DNA of 64,000 nucleotides. It comes from Psychroserpens mesophilus. GTDB lineage: Bacteria > Bacteroidota > Bacteroidia > Flavobacteriales > Flavobacteriaceae. Positions 18,861-25,996 of this stretch are shown piece after piece. The stretch is from the NCBI RefSeq assembly GCF_000826645.1, contig NZ_JXJP01000020.1:186001-250000 (forward strand), in the 5' to 3' direction. Each line of letters begins with the position of its first letter. Position 1 is the first letter of the stretch. The notes under the pieces are model-generated. The model did no database searches and was not told the origin of the DNA. It was given only the letters and a program-made list of their open reading frames with translations. A program made the position numbers and the translations under genes.

Positions 18861-18890
18861 CAAATATAAAAACAAATTCTATGGCAACAA
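18861..18890 (-). promoter_or_regulatory. Promoter of tRNA-Met
   Basis: On the minus strand TTG (18890-18888), 19-nt spacer and TATATTTG (18868-18861), ending 13 nt before the tRNA 5' end. This matches the Bacteroidota consensus and a short leader. Confidence 0.8.
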
Positions 18891-18977
18891 ACATTAAATG
18901 CTTAAAATATTTTTTTAGTGATTAGTTTTAAACTCCACAATTAATTGTATATATTGAGCCTCATAATAAAAATACAA

Positions 18978-19370
18978 ATGGAAGATAAAGTCAAGTTCGA
19001 AATGGAGTTTCCTATACATGCTTCTCCTCAGCTTTTATATCAATATATATCTACACCTTCAGGCTTATCTGAGTGGTTTGCAGACAATGTAAACTCAAGA
19101 GGTGAATTATTTACATTTATTTGGGATGATTCTGAAGAAAGAGCCAAACTTTTGAGTAAAAAAAGTGGCGAACGTATTAAGTTTAGATGGATGGCAGATG
19201 AAGAAGAAGGTGATAATTATTATTTTGAAATCAGAATTCAGGTTGATGAAATCACCAAAGATGTTTCAATTATTGTCACCGATTTTACTGAAGAAGACGA
19301 AATTGAGGAAGCTAAAATGCTATGGGATAATCAAATCTCAGATTTAAAGCAAGTTTTAGGTTCAGCTTAA
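18978..19370 (+). CDS. START-like domain protein (AHSA1/SRPBCC fold)
   Basis: A 130-residue cytoplasmic protein from ATG 18978. MEFPIHASPQLLYQYISTPSGLSEWFADNV is the typical start of the START/AHSA1 fold used for binding hydrophobic ligands or Hsp90-type partners. A strongly acidic C-terminal half (DEEEGDNYYFEI, TDFTEEDEIEEAKMLWDNQI) ends in the long C-terminal helix. Conserved across Bacteroidota as START-like domain proteins; ligand unknown. It is followed by a terminator hairpin that sits directly in front of the next gene's start codon. The ORF extends 33 nt upstream from a TTG, but the ATG gives the usual family N-terminus. Confidence 0.85.
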   Translation: MEDKVKFEMEFPIHASPQLLYQYISTPSGLSEWFADNVNSRGELFTFIWDDSEERAKLLSKKSGERIKFRWMADEEEGDNYYFEIRIQVDEITKDVSIIVTDFTEEDEIEEAKMLWDNQISDLKQVLGSA

Positions 19371-19391
19371 GCTTCTAACTCATATAAGTTT

Positions 19392-19399
19392 TATATTTG
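19392..19399 (+). promoter_or_regulatory. -7 box of the aminotransferase gene
   Basis: TATATTTG matches TAnnTTTG and lies 27 nt before the ATG at 19427. A TTG partner is not evident about 20 nt upstream. The box overlaps the first base of the following terminator stem. Confidence 0.55.
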
Positions 19400-19426
19400 T
19401 CTCGATGTTTAATCGAGACTTTTTTT
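19399..19426 (+). terminator. Terminator abutting the aminotransferase start codon
   Basis: GTCTCGAT (19399-19406) pairs with ATCGAGAC (19412-19419) around GTTTA, followed by seven T (19420-19426), and the ATG begins at 19427. It probably ends the START-like gene, while the next gene is transcribed from a start inside or after the stem. Confidence 0.75.
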
Positions 19427-20272
19427 ATGACAAATCTCAACGGTGAATTATTAGATTCTTCAAATTTTATCACAAGTGAAAACAGAGGTTACAAATATGG
19501 TGATGCTGTATTTGAAACCATAAAAGCTGTACATGGGAAGCTCCTGTTTTGGGAAGATCACTATTTCAGACTTATGGCCTCCATGCGAATCATGCGTATG
19601 GAAATTCCTATGAATTTTACGATGGAATTTTTAGAGTCTGAAATTTTAAAAACAATCGTCGCTAATTCACTTCTAAAATCATCAGCACGAGTGCGATTAA
19701 ATGTCGATAGAGGAGATGGAGGTAAATACCTTCCGAAGCAAAAAAATATTAGCTATAATATTTCGGTTGAAGCTTTAACTTCCGATTTTTATTCCGTTTC
19801 AAAACAAGAAACATATACTGTCGATTTATACAAAGATTTTTTTGTTGCTCCAGGATTATTGTCAACACTTAAAACAAATAATAAAGCGATTAATGTTTTA
19901 GGTAGTATCTATGCGGAAGAAAATGGATGGGATAACTGTTTGCTTTTGAATACCAATAAGAATGTTGTAGAAGCTTTAAATGGAAATCTATTCGTTGTTT
20001 CAGGTGAGACCATTAAAACACCTCCATTAGAAGATGGTTGTTTAAAAGGCATTATGAGAAAACAATTAATAGAAGTCATAGTAAATTCTGGAGATTATGT
20101 GATTGAGAAAGCATCCATTTCTCCATTTGAACTTCAAAAAGCAGATGAATTATTTATAAGCAATGTGATTACAGGTATTCAACCCATACAGAAATATCGT
20201 AAAAAAGAATTTGCGACAACAATTTCTGAAGATATAATACGACGACTAAATATTAAATTAAGAATGTCTTAG
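19427..20272 (+). CDS. PLP-dependent class IV aminotransferase
   Basis: 281 residues from ATG 19427 (an upstream TTG lies inside the promoter box). Fold type IV: ENRGYKYGDAVFETIK near the N-terminus, the arginine segment RVRLNVDRGDGGKY, and the PLP lysine K149 in STLKTNNK. Then come the glutamate segment VVEALNGNLFVV and the cofactor phosphate loop GCLKGIMRKQL. The family includes branched-chain aminotransferase, D-amino acid aminotransferase and 4-amino-4-deoxychorismate lyase (PabC). The length and the short active-site loops fit PabC or an unassigned member as well as IlvE, and no pathway neighbour decides it. It converges with yqgE, their stop codons overlapping in TTAG. Confidence 0.88.
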   Translation: MTNLNGELLDSSNFITSENRGYKYGDAVFETIKAVHGKLLFWEDHYFRLMASMRIMRMEIPMNFTMEFLESEILKTIVANSLLKSSARVRLNVDRGDGGKYLPKQKNISYNISVEALTSDFYSVSKQETYTVDLYKDFFVAPGLLSTLKTNNKAINVLGSIYAEENGWDNCLLLNTNKNVVEALNGNLFVVSGETIKTPPLEDGCLKGIMRKQLIEVIVNSGDYVIEKASISPFELQKADELFISNVITGIQPIQKYRKKEFATTISEDIIRRLNIKLRMS

Positions 20273-20829
20273 TTGTAACTCGGATTTTCGGGAGCATTAG
20301 ACCATAATTGATAATTGCCACCTAACTCCAGCATTTTTTCTTTCCAGAATGAGTCACAGCATTTATCCATTAGTTCTTCTTTATAGATGTTTTTAGTAAC
20401 GATCCAGGAATTTGATAACAATTCGTTGTCTAATTGTTGAGAGTCCCATCCTGAATACCCCAGAAAGAAGCGTATATCAGAGCTTGATAACTTATTATCC
20501 TTAATCAATTGAAGAACCACTTCAAAGTCTCCTCCCCAAAAAATTCCGAGCGATATTTCGATACTACCTGGTATCAAATCGGGAACTTGATGAATAAAGT
20601 ATAAATTGTCTTGCTCAACAGGTCCACCATTGAATACTTTAAAATCAGCTTGGATTTCAGGTATTAAATCTTGAAGTGAATATTCTAAGGGTTTGTTTAG
20701 AATAAAACCAATAGAACCATTACTGTTGTAGTCAGCAAGAAGGATAACGGATCTATTAAAAGATAAATCACCAATGATCGATGGTTCTGCAATCAATAAA
20801 TCACCTTTTTTGGGCTTTATGGTAATCAT
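20269..20829 (-). CDS. YqgE/AlgH family protein
   Basis: 186 residues, the usual family length. It shows the family signature at the N-terminus, KGDLLIAEPSIIGDLSFNRSVILLADYNSNGSIGFILNKPL, followed by FNGGPVEQDNLYFIHQ and FFLGYSGWDSQQLDNEL. YqgE-like proteins are widespread and cytoplasmic; AlgH influences alginate genes in Pseudomonas, but the molecular role is not settled. The stop codon overlaps the stop of the converging aminotransferase gene. About 170 nt with no recognised motif separate it from the HU gene upstream. Confidence 0.93.
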   Translation of the reverse strand: MITIKPKKGDLLIAEPSIIGDLSFNRSVILLADYNSNGSIGFILNKPLEYSLQDLIPEIQADFKVFNGGPVEQDNLYFIHQVPDLIPGSIEISLGIFWGGDFEVVLQLIKDNKLSSSDIRFFLGYSGWDSQQLDNELLSNSWIVTKNIYKEELMDKCCDSFWKEKMLELGGNYQLWSNAPENPSYN

Positions 20830-20944
20830 GGCTAATGCTTTATGTACTAAATCTAAAACTTATTTTTTTAAAAACCAATAAATTTATAACTAAACTCTTT
20901 TGCTGATAGTGTATTTTGATTATTAAGCTGGCCTTATTCTAAAC

Positions 20945-20974
20945 AAAAAAAGCCCACTTTTTTAAAAGTGGGCT
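20945..20974 (-). terminator. Terminator of the HU gene
   Basis: AGCCCACTTT pairs with AAAGTGGGCT across a small AT loop; on the minus strand the stem is followed by seven T (complement of 20945-20951). It starts 24 nt after the HU stop codon. Confidence 0.88.
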
Positions 20975-20998
20975 CTTAAATCTTATTTTAAGTGATGC

Positions 20999-21271
20999 TT
21001 AGTTTACAGCGTTGCTTAAATCAGAACCAGCTTTAAACTTTACTACGTTTTTAGCTTTGATTTGTATAGTCTTACCAGTTTGAGGGTTTCTTCCTTCTCT
21101 TGCAGATCTTCTAGAAACTGACCAAGAACCGAATCCTACTAAAGAAACTCTTTTTCCTTTTTGTAAAGCTCCTTCGATGTCGATTAATAATGAATCTAAT
21201 GCTTTCTTAGCAGCTGCTTTTGTAATTCCAGCATTTTCTGCCATTCCATTGATTAAATCTGTTTTGTTCAT
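20999..21271 (-). CDS. hup: HU family DNA-binding protein
   Basis: 90 residues, the standard HU length. It begins MNKTDLINGMAENAGITKAAAKKALDSLL and carries VSLVGFGSWSVSRRSAREGRNPQTGKTIQI, which includes the DNA-intercalating arm with GRNPQTG, then KNVVKFKAGSDL. As a histone-like protein it bends and compacts DNA. It is a single gene with its own promoter (21333-21362) and terminator. Its leader also contains GTTAAACATTTTGT (21307-21320), identical to the core operator of the two photoprotection operons near 33 and 42 kb. Confidence 0.96.
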   Translation of the reverse strand: MNKTDLINGMAENAGITKAAAKKALDSLLIDIEGALQKGKRVSLVGFGSWSVSRRSAREGRNPQTGKTIQIKAKNVVKFKAGSDLSNAVN

Positions 21272-21306
21272 AAAATTAAATTTTTAATTATTAATAAAAT
21301 AGTTGG

Positions 21307-21320
21307 GTTAAACATTTTGT
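21307..21320. promoter_or_regulatory. Third copy of the photoprotection operator core
   Basis: GTTAAACATTTTGT on the plus strand, identical over 14 nt to the operator cores at 33.3 and 41.9 kb (both minus strand). Here it falls within the predicted HU leader, 36-49 nt before the HU start codon, and no -7 box follows it in its own direction. Confidence 0.4.
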
Positions 21321-21332
21321 TAAATCCTCTTA

Positions 21333-21362
21333 CAAATTTATATGTAAAATCCATCTACGCAA
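21333..21362 (-). promoter_or_regulatory. Promoter of the HU gene
   Basis: On the minus strand: TTG (21362-21360), 19-nt spacer, TAAATTTG (21340-21333). Predicted leader about 55 nt. Confidence 0.8.
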
Positions 21363-21466
21363 GTAATAGCAAGGCAAATACAGTTATTTGTTGATAACTT
21401 AGCGCATTTGTTAATAAAGGATGTGCATTTTATCGGATTTTTTATAATATCAATGATAATAAGGGT

Positions 21467-22420
21467 TTAGAGCAGTTTTGCATTTTCTTTAAATTGATAT
21501 CCATTTAATAATGATTTTGCATCCATTTTTCGTTTACCAGGAAGCTGAATTTCTTTAATATTTATAAACCCGTCAGTTACAGCAACTTTGAGTTCAACAT
21601 TATTACTCACTAGCATTCCATTGTCTAAATCATGCTTTTCTGATTCTTTTTCAATCTTAAAAATCTTTACGCTCAATGTATCATCACCATTATTTAGGTA
21701 GGACCAAGCCGAAGGAAACGGATTTAAACCTCTTATTTTATTATAGATGTCTTCTAAGGGTAAATTCCAATCTATTTTACAATTGTCTTTATGTAGTTTG
21801 TAGGCTGTTTTTAAATCGTCTGTTTTCGGTTGAATTGTGGTTTTAACATCGCCTTTCTCAATCAGTTTTACTGTTTTTAATACGAGTTTACTACCAATAT
21901 TCATCAATTTGTCATGAAGTGTTCCTACAGTTTCATCATCTTCTATGGCAACTTCATCCTGAAGAATCATGGCACCTGTGTCAATTTTTTCATCTATAAA
22001 AAAAGTCGTGACACCAGTTTTAGTTTCTCCATTTATGATGGCCCAATGTATTGGAGCAGCACCTCTATAGTTAGGTAAAAGTGAGGCATGAAGATTAAAA
22101 GTTCCATATTTAGGCATATTCCAAACCACTTCTGGTAACATTCTAAACGCAACAATAATTTGTAAGTTAGCTTCTAATGCTTTTAACTCTTCTAAAAATG
22201 ATTCAGCTTTCAAATTGGTCGGTTGTAGAATGTTTAAGCCTTCAGATTGTGCATAGGTTTTAACAGCCGATTCATTAAGTTTTCTACCTCGTCCAGCGGG
22301 TTTATCTGGAGCAGTAATTACGCCAACGATATTATAATTAGCATCAACCAAAGCTTTTAAAGTGGCAACCGCAAAATCTGGTGTGCCCATAAATACTATT
22401 CTTAAGGTGTCTGTATTCAT
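21467..22420 (-). CDS. fmt: Methionyl-tRNA formyltransferase
   Basis: Formylates initiator Met-tRNA with 10-formyl-tetrahydrofolate. 317 residues. The hydrolase core has catalytic N109 and H111 in NLHASLLPNYRGAAPI and D147 in DEKIDTGAM. The C-terminal OB-fold domain begins near 205 (LPLEDIYNKIRGLNPFPSAW). Its ATG overlaps the recQ stop codon by 4 nt (ATGA), so it is translated as the last gene of the ATPase-recQ-fmt operon. Confidence 0.96.
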   Translation of the reverse strand: MNTDTLRIVFMGTPDFAVATLKALVDANYNIVGVITAPDKPAGRGRKLNESAVKTYAQSEGLNILQPTNLKAESFLEELKALEANLQIIVAFRMLPEVVWNMPKYGTFNLHASLLPNYRGAAPIHWAIINGETKTGVTTFFIDEKIDTGAMILQDEVAIEDDETVGTLHDKLMNIGSKLVLKTVKLIEKGDVKTTIQPKTDDLKTAYKLHKDNCKIDWNLPLEDIYNKIRGLNPFPSAWSYLNNGDDTLSVKIFKIEKESEKHDLDNGMLVSNNVELKVAVTDGFINIKEIQLPGKRKMDAKSLLNGYQFKENAKLL

Positions 22421-24321
22421 CGTGATTTTATTTTATAGGAATTTGATGGTGTTGTTTCAATAATTTGGTGTTCTAATAATAATTTTAGGGCGTCAAATAT
22501 GTCTGTATCTTTAAATGATAATTCTTCTACAAGTTGCCGTGAATTCATGTTTTTTGTAGCTAATATTGAAATAATCTGTTCTTGAATGGTCTTAACATCT
22601 GGAACTTCTATAACTTCCGAATGTGATAAACACACCGAACATTTGCCACAATTTTTTGTTGAGTCTTCTCCAAAATAATGTAGTAATTGTACTTGTTTAC
22701 AAACCGAATTATTTTCAACATATTTTAATACAGCATTGACCTGAAGCCTTTTTAATTCCTGCTGTTGTTCTACAATGGTCACAATCCTGTTGATGGTTTT
22801 ATCATCTTCTCTCGGTTGAAGAAAAACGACTTCAGAATCTGTATTACTATATTTAAAATCTACGATATCATCTTTATCTAAATGTTGCAATACAGCTATA
22901 ATTTGTTTTTCTGAGGTAGCGGTTTTAGTAGCAATTAGCGACAAATTAATGGCGAGTGCATGTTCGAAAATGCCTCCATAGGTTCTTAAAATAGATTTTA
23001 CAATAAGTTCAACGTGCTTGTGTCGATCTAAATATGCAAATAATGAATTACTACTAATTATAAATTGTAAGGTTGTTGTATAATTAAACTGTTGCGAGAG
23101 TTTAATTATACTGTTTCTGTCTAAAATTTGAAGGGTATTGAAGGTTTGCGTTGTTTTAAAATCATAGGTTTTACAAAAGGTATTAAAGTTAAACTGATGT
23201 GATGAAAACTCCCCTTCGCCATAAGATATTTGAAAATAATTACATAGCTTTCTGTATACTTGCTTGATGAACTCTATGGAAGGTAATGTGTTTAGAAACT
23301 GACGTTTGAGTCGTTCTTCATCAGAGGTATTCGTCAATAAAAAAGCATAAGCATCCTCATTATTTCTTCCAGCTCGACCTGCTTCCTGATAGTAACTTTC
23401 GAGACTTTCGGGTAAATTAATATGAAATATAGTTTTTACATCTGGTTTATCAATTCCCATACCAAACGCAGTTGTGGCCACCATGATTTCCTTTTGATTG
23501 TTCATCCACTGATTGAGTCGTTCCTGTTTATCTTTTGTTGGAATGCCACCATGAAAAAATGTAGAACTGTATCCGAGTTTGTTTAAATGTTCGTGTATTT
23601 CTACAGACAGCTTTCGGCTTCTTACATATATAATTGAAGCACCTTTATGGATGTTTAAAAATCGCTCTAAATTGTAAAGTTTGTCTTCGCTATAAACGAC
23701 ATTGTAAGCAATGTTAGGTCTGCTAAAAGACGCTTTGAATTTTTTGGGTGTGATAAAATCTAATTCAGCTATTATTTCTTGAATAACTTTAGGTTTTGCA
23801 GTTGCTGTTAACGCAATCACATTAACAGTAGGATGCAATTCTCTTAAAACAGTAATGTTTTTGTAAGCAGGTCTGAAATCATTTCCCCATTGACTGATGC
23901 AATGTGCTTCATCAACAGCGATAAGGTTAACGTTCATTTGTTGAATACGATGCTGTACAATGTCTTGTTGCAATCGCTCAGGTGATAGATACAAAAATTT
24001 ATAGTTGCCGTAAATGCAGTTATCTAATAAAGTGTCTAGTTCAGCATAACTAATTCCACTGGTAATAGCCATAGCCTTAATTCCTTTATCTTTAAGATGC
24101 TTTACTTGATCTTTCATTAAGGCTACAAGTGGCGATACAACAATACATATCCCTTCTTTTATTAAGGCAGGAATTTGAAAGCAAATCGATTTTCCACCAC
24201 CTGTAGGTAATAACACAAAAGTGTCTTCATTATCTAAAACGGCATTGATAATCTCTTCTTGAAGTGGTCTGAAAGATGTGTGATTCCAGTAACGCTCCAG
24301 TATGTTAATAGGATGTGACAT
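22417..24321 (-). CDS. recQ: ATP-dependent DNA helicase RecQ
   Basis: 634 residues. SF2 helicase motifs: Walker A TGGGKS (40-45), DEAH at 137-140 followed by CISQWGNDFRP, ALTATA, and motif VI QEAGRAGRN. The RecQ zinc-binding subdomain supplies cysteines near the C-terminal third (CKQVQLL...NCGKCSVC), followed by a winged helix (to about 634). An HRDC domain is absent, so this is a short-form RecQ. It unwinds 3'-tailed DNA in recombination and fork repair. It starts 2 nt after the upstream ATPase gene and overlaps fmt by 4 nt. Confidence 0.95.
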   Translation of the reverse strand: MSHPINILERYWNHTSFRPLQEEIINAVLDNEDTFVLLPTGGGKSICFQIPALIKEGICIVVSPLVALMKDQVKHLKDKGIKAMAITSGISYAELDTLLDNCIYGNYKFLYLSPERLQQDIVQHRIQQMNVNLIAVDEAHCISQWGNDFRPAYKNITVLRELHPTVNVIALTATAKPKVIQEIIAELDFITPKKFKASFSRPNIAYNVVYSEDKLYNLERFLNIHKGASIIYVRSRKLSVEIHEHLNKLGYSSTFFHGGIPTKDKQERLNQWMNNQKEIMVATTAFGMGIDKPDVKTIFHINLPESLESYYQEAGRAGRNNEDAYAFLLTNTSDEERLKRQFLNTLPSIEFIKQVYRKLCNYFQISYGEGEFSSHQFNFNTFCKTYDFKTTQTFNTLQILDRNSIIKLSQQFNYTTTLQFIISSNSLFAYLDRHKHVELIVKSILRTYGGIFEHALAINLSLIATKTATSEKQIIAVLQHLDKDDIVDFKYSNTDSEVVFLQPREDDKTINRIVTIVEQQQELKRLQVNAVLKYVENNSVCKQVQLLHYFGEDSTKNCGKCSVCLSHSEVIEVPDVKTIQEQIISILATKNMNSRQLVEELSFKDTDIFDALKLLLEHQIIETTPSNSYKIKSR

Positions 24322-24323
24322 CT

Positions 24324-24863
24324 CTACAAATGTAAAGCATCTAAGATGAAATCTGTACGTTTTTCAATACTATCAAATGGCACATCTATGAGTTTATAAC
24401 CAAATTGTTCATAGGTGTTTAGTAAGGCATCATGAATTTGAACTGCCTGGTCAAAGTTTTCATAACGTTCACTATCACTAACAAAAATCTCTTGCCAAGG
24501 CGCTAGTACAAATACGTTGTCATACTGATACGTTTTGCAGGTCTCTGTAAAATGATCAGGATATTCACTGTTTGCATACTCCATATAAGCAATCACATCT
24601 GGCAAGCCTCTATCTAAAAATACAAGATTCTTTTTTAAAGAGGTTGCTTCTATAAATTGTTTTGTTCTCGCCTCCAGAAGTAATTCACTAAAGAGTAAAG
24701 GTTTGGTTAAAAAAAGTTGTTCGATACCATCTTTTCTGGCGTCAAGAGTTACCTGTCTTGAGATTTCTTCAAAACAAGTATAGTTACGTTTAATAAGTTC
24801 ATTTATGACGGAAGATTTTCCTGTTCCAGGTCCACCAGTAATGACGATTTTGCGTGTATTCAA
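24324..24863 (-). CDS. AAA_28-type P-loop ATPase / kinase-like protein
   Basis: 179 residues. The P-loop ITGGPGTGKSS (9-18) opens the protein, followed by an acidic/Arg motif ISRQV and the Walker B-like segment NLVFLDRGLPDVIAYMEY. The fold and size match the AAA_28 (NadR kinase-like) family, of unknown substrate; a small-molecule or nucleotide kinase role is possible. It is the first gene of an operon with recQ and fmt (2-nt gap to recQ), which by itself does not reveal a function. It diverges from the DUF493 gene. Confidence 0.85.
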   Translation of the reverse strand: MNTRKIVITGGPGTGKSSVINELIKRNYTCFEEISRQVTLDARKDGIEQLFLTKPLLFSELLLEARTKQFIEATSLKKNLVFLDRGLPDVIAYMEYANSEYPDHFTETCKTYQYDNVFVLAPWQEIFVSDSERYENFDQAVQIHDALLNTYEQFGYKLIDVPFDSIEKRTDFILDALHL

Positions 24864-24926
24864 ATTGGCAAGGTTTTGGATGTAAATTTAACAATTAATT
24901 ATGCAAAGCAAAAAGGAAGTAAAACG

Positions 24927-24934
24927 TATATTTG
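24927..24934 (+). promoter_or_regulatory. -7 box of the DUF493 gene
   Basis: TATATTTG, matching TAnnTTTG, 20 nt upstream of the ATG at 24954. No TTG at the expected distance. Confidence 0.55.
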
Positions 24935-24953
24935 CTGCGGAAGAAAAATTACT

Positions 24954-25247
24954 ATGAGTTCAGACAAAAAAACAGAAGAATTTTACAAAAAATTGCGAAG
25001 TCAGCTTTATGAAACTGCAAGCTGGCCTTCAGAATATCTTTACAAATTTATTGTACCGACAGATCAGCAAAAAATAAATCAGATTGAAGACTTGTTCAAT
25101 AATCTTGGTGCCGTGATAACGACCAAAGAATCTGGCAAAGGAACCTATACTAGTGTTTCTATAAATGTTGACATGATTGATCCAGATGCTGTCATAACTA
25201 AATACAAGGAAGTCGCTGAAACCGTCGAAGGTGTTATTTCTTTATAA
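24954..25247 (+). CDS. DUF493 family protein (YbeD-like)
   Basis: 97 residues from ATG 24954; a longer reading to 24876 would overlap the promoter box and lacks family similarity. The sequence YKFIVPTDQQKINQIEDLF...GAVITTKESGKGTYTSVSINVDMIDPDAVITKYKEVAETVEGVISL matches the ACT-like ferredoxin fold of DUF493/YbeD. Its function is unknown; in enterobacteria ybeD lies by lipoate genes, but no such neighbour exists here. Confidence 0.88.
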   Translation: MSSDKKTEEFYKKLRSQLYETASWPSEYLYKFIVPTDQQKINQIEDLFNNLGAVITTKESGKGTYTSVSINVDMIDPDAVITKYKEVAETVEGVISL

Positions 25248-25288
25248 AAAGAACTGAAAATAACTATTTTTTTGTATTTTGCGAACAC

Positions 25289-25339
25289 ATGCAGAAGTAC
25301 TTCGAGCATGATAAAATACTACACAAACTTATATTTTGA
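25289..25339 (+). CDS. Possible 16-codon leader ORF upstream of the DUF4290 gene
   Basis: ATG at 25289 opens a 16-codon ORF ending in TGA 25337-25339. That stop overlaps the TTG start codon of the DUF4290 gene (TTGA, 25336-25339). The arrangement would allow translational coupling. It may equally be chance, or a frameshift that hides a longer N-terminus of the downstream protein. Confidence 0.35.
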   Translation: MQKYFEHDKILHKLIF

Positions 25340-25986
25340 TAGACGACATAGAATACAACACTGAGCGTGAACATTTGATTATTCCGGAATACGGAAGACA
25401 TCTACAAAAAATGGTAAACTACGCTAAACAATTACCAACAAAAGAAGAACGCAATAAAGTGGCAAAATCCATCATTAATGTTATGGGTAATTTGCAACCG
25501 CATTTGCGTGATGTGCCAGATTTTCAGCATAAACTTTGGGATCAGCTTTTTATTATAGCTGACTTCGAATTGGATGCAGATTCTCCATATCCAGTGACTA
25601 CAAAGGAAGAATTAAACGAAAAACCGGAACCTTTAAAATACCCTCAAAATCATCCTAAATATCGTTTCTACGGAAATAATATAAAAACAATGATTGATGT
25701 AGCAAATACTTGGGAAGAAGGTGAATTAAAGGAGGCACTAATTTATACTATTGCTAATCACATGAAAAAATGTTTCCTTAACTGGAACAAAGATACCGTT
25801 GAAGATGACGTGATTTTCAATCATTTATATGAGCTTTCAGATGGGAAAATTAACCTTAAAGGCAGTGATGAAGACCTTTCAGACGCTACAAGTCTACTCA
25901 AGAATAAAAAGAAATATTCAAGCAGTAGTAGTAAGAAATCACACCACAAAAAAAGTAATTCTAACCGAAGTAGAAAACGTTACTAA
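25336..25986 (+). CDS. DUF4290 family protein
   Basis: 216 residues. The conserved opening DDIEYNTEREHLIIPEYGRHLQKMVNYAKQLP matches DUF4290, a Bacteroidota family of unknown function. The rest is helical with conserved-looking KYPQNHPKYRFYGNNIKTMID. The last 25 residues form a basic low-complexity tail rich in Lys, Ser and His (SSSSSKKSHHKKS), suggestive of nucleic acid or membrane contact. The start is TTG at 25336: the frame is closed upstream by TAA 25312-25314 without any ATG, and the next Met (residue 26) would remove the conserved N-terminus. murA follows after 10 nt, so the two are cotranscribed. Confidence 0.85.
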   Translation: MIDDIEYNTEREHLIIPEYGRHLQKMVNYAKQLPTKEERNKVAKSIINVMGNLQPHLRDVPDFQHKLWDQLFIIADFELDADSPYPVTTKEELNEKPEPLKYPQNHPKYRFYGNNIKTMIDVANTWEEGELKEALIYTIANHMKKCFLNWNKDTVEDDVIFNHLYELSDGKINLKGSDEDLSDATSLLKNKKKYSSSSSKKSHHKKSNSNRSRKRY

Positions 25987-25996
25987 TACCTAGTAC

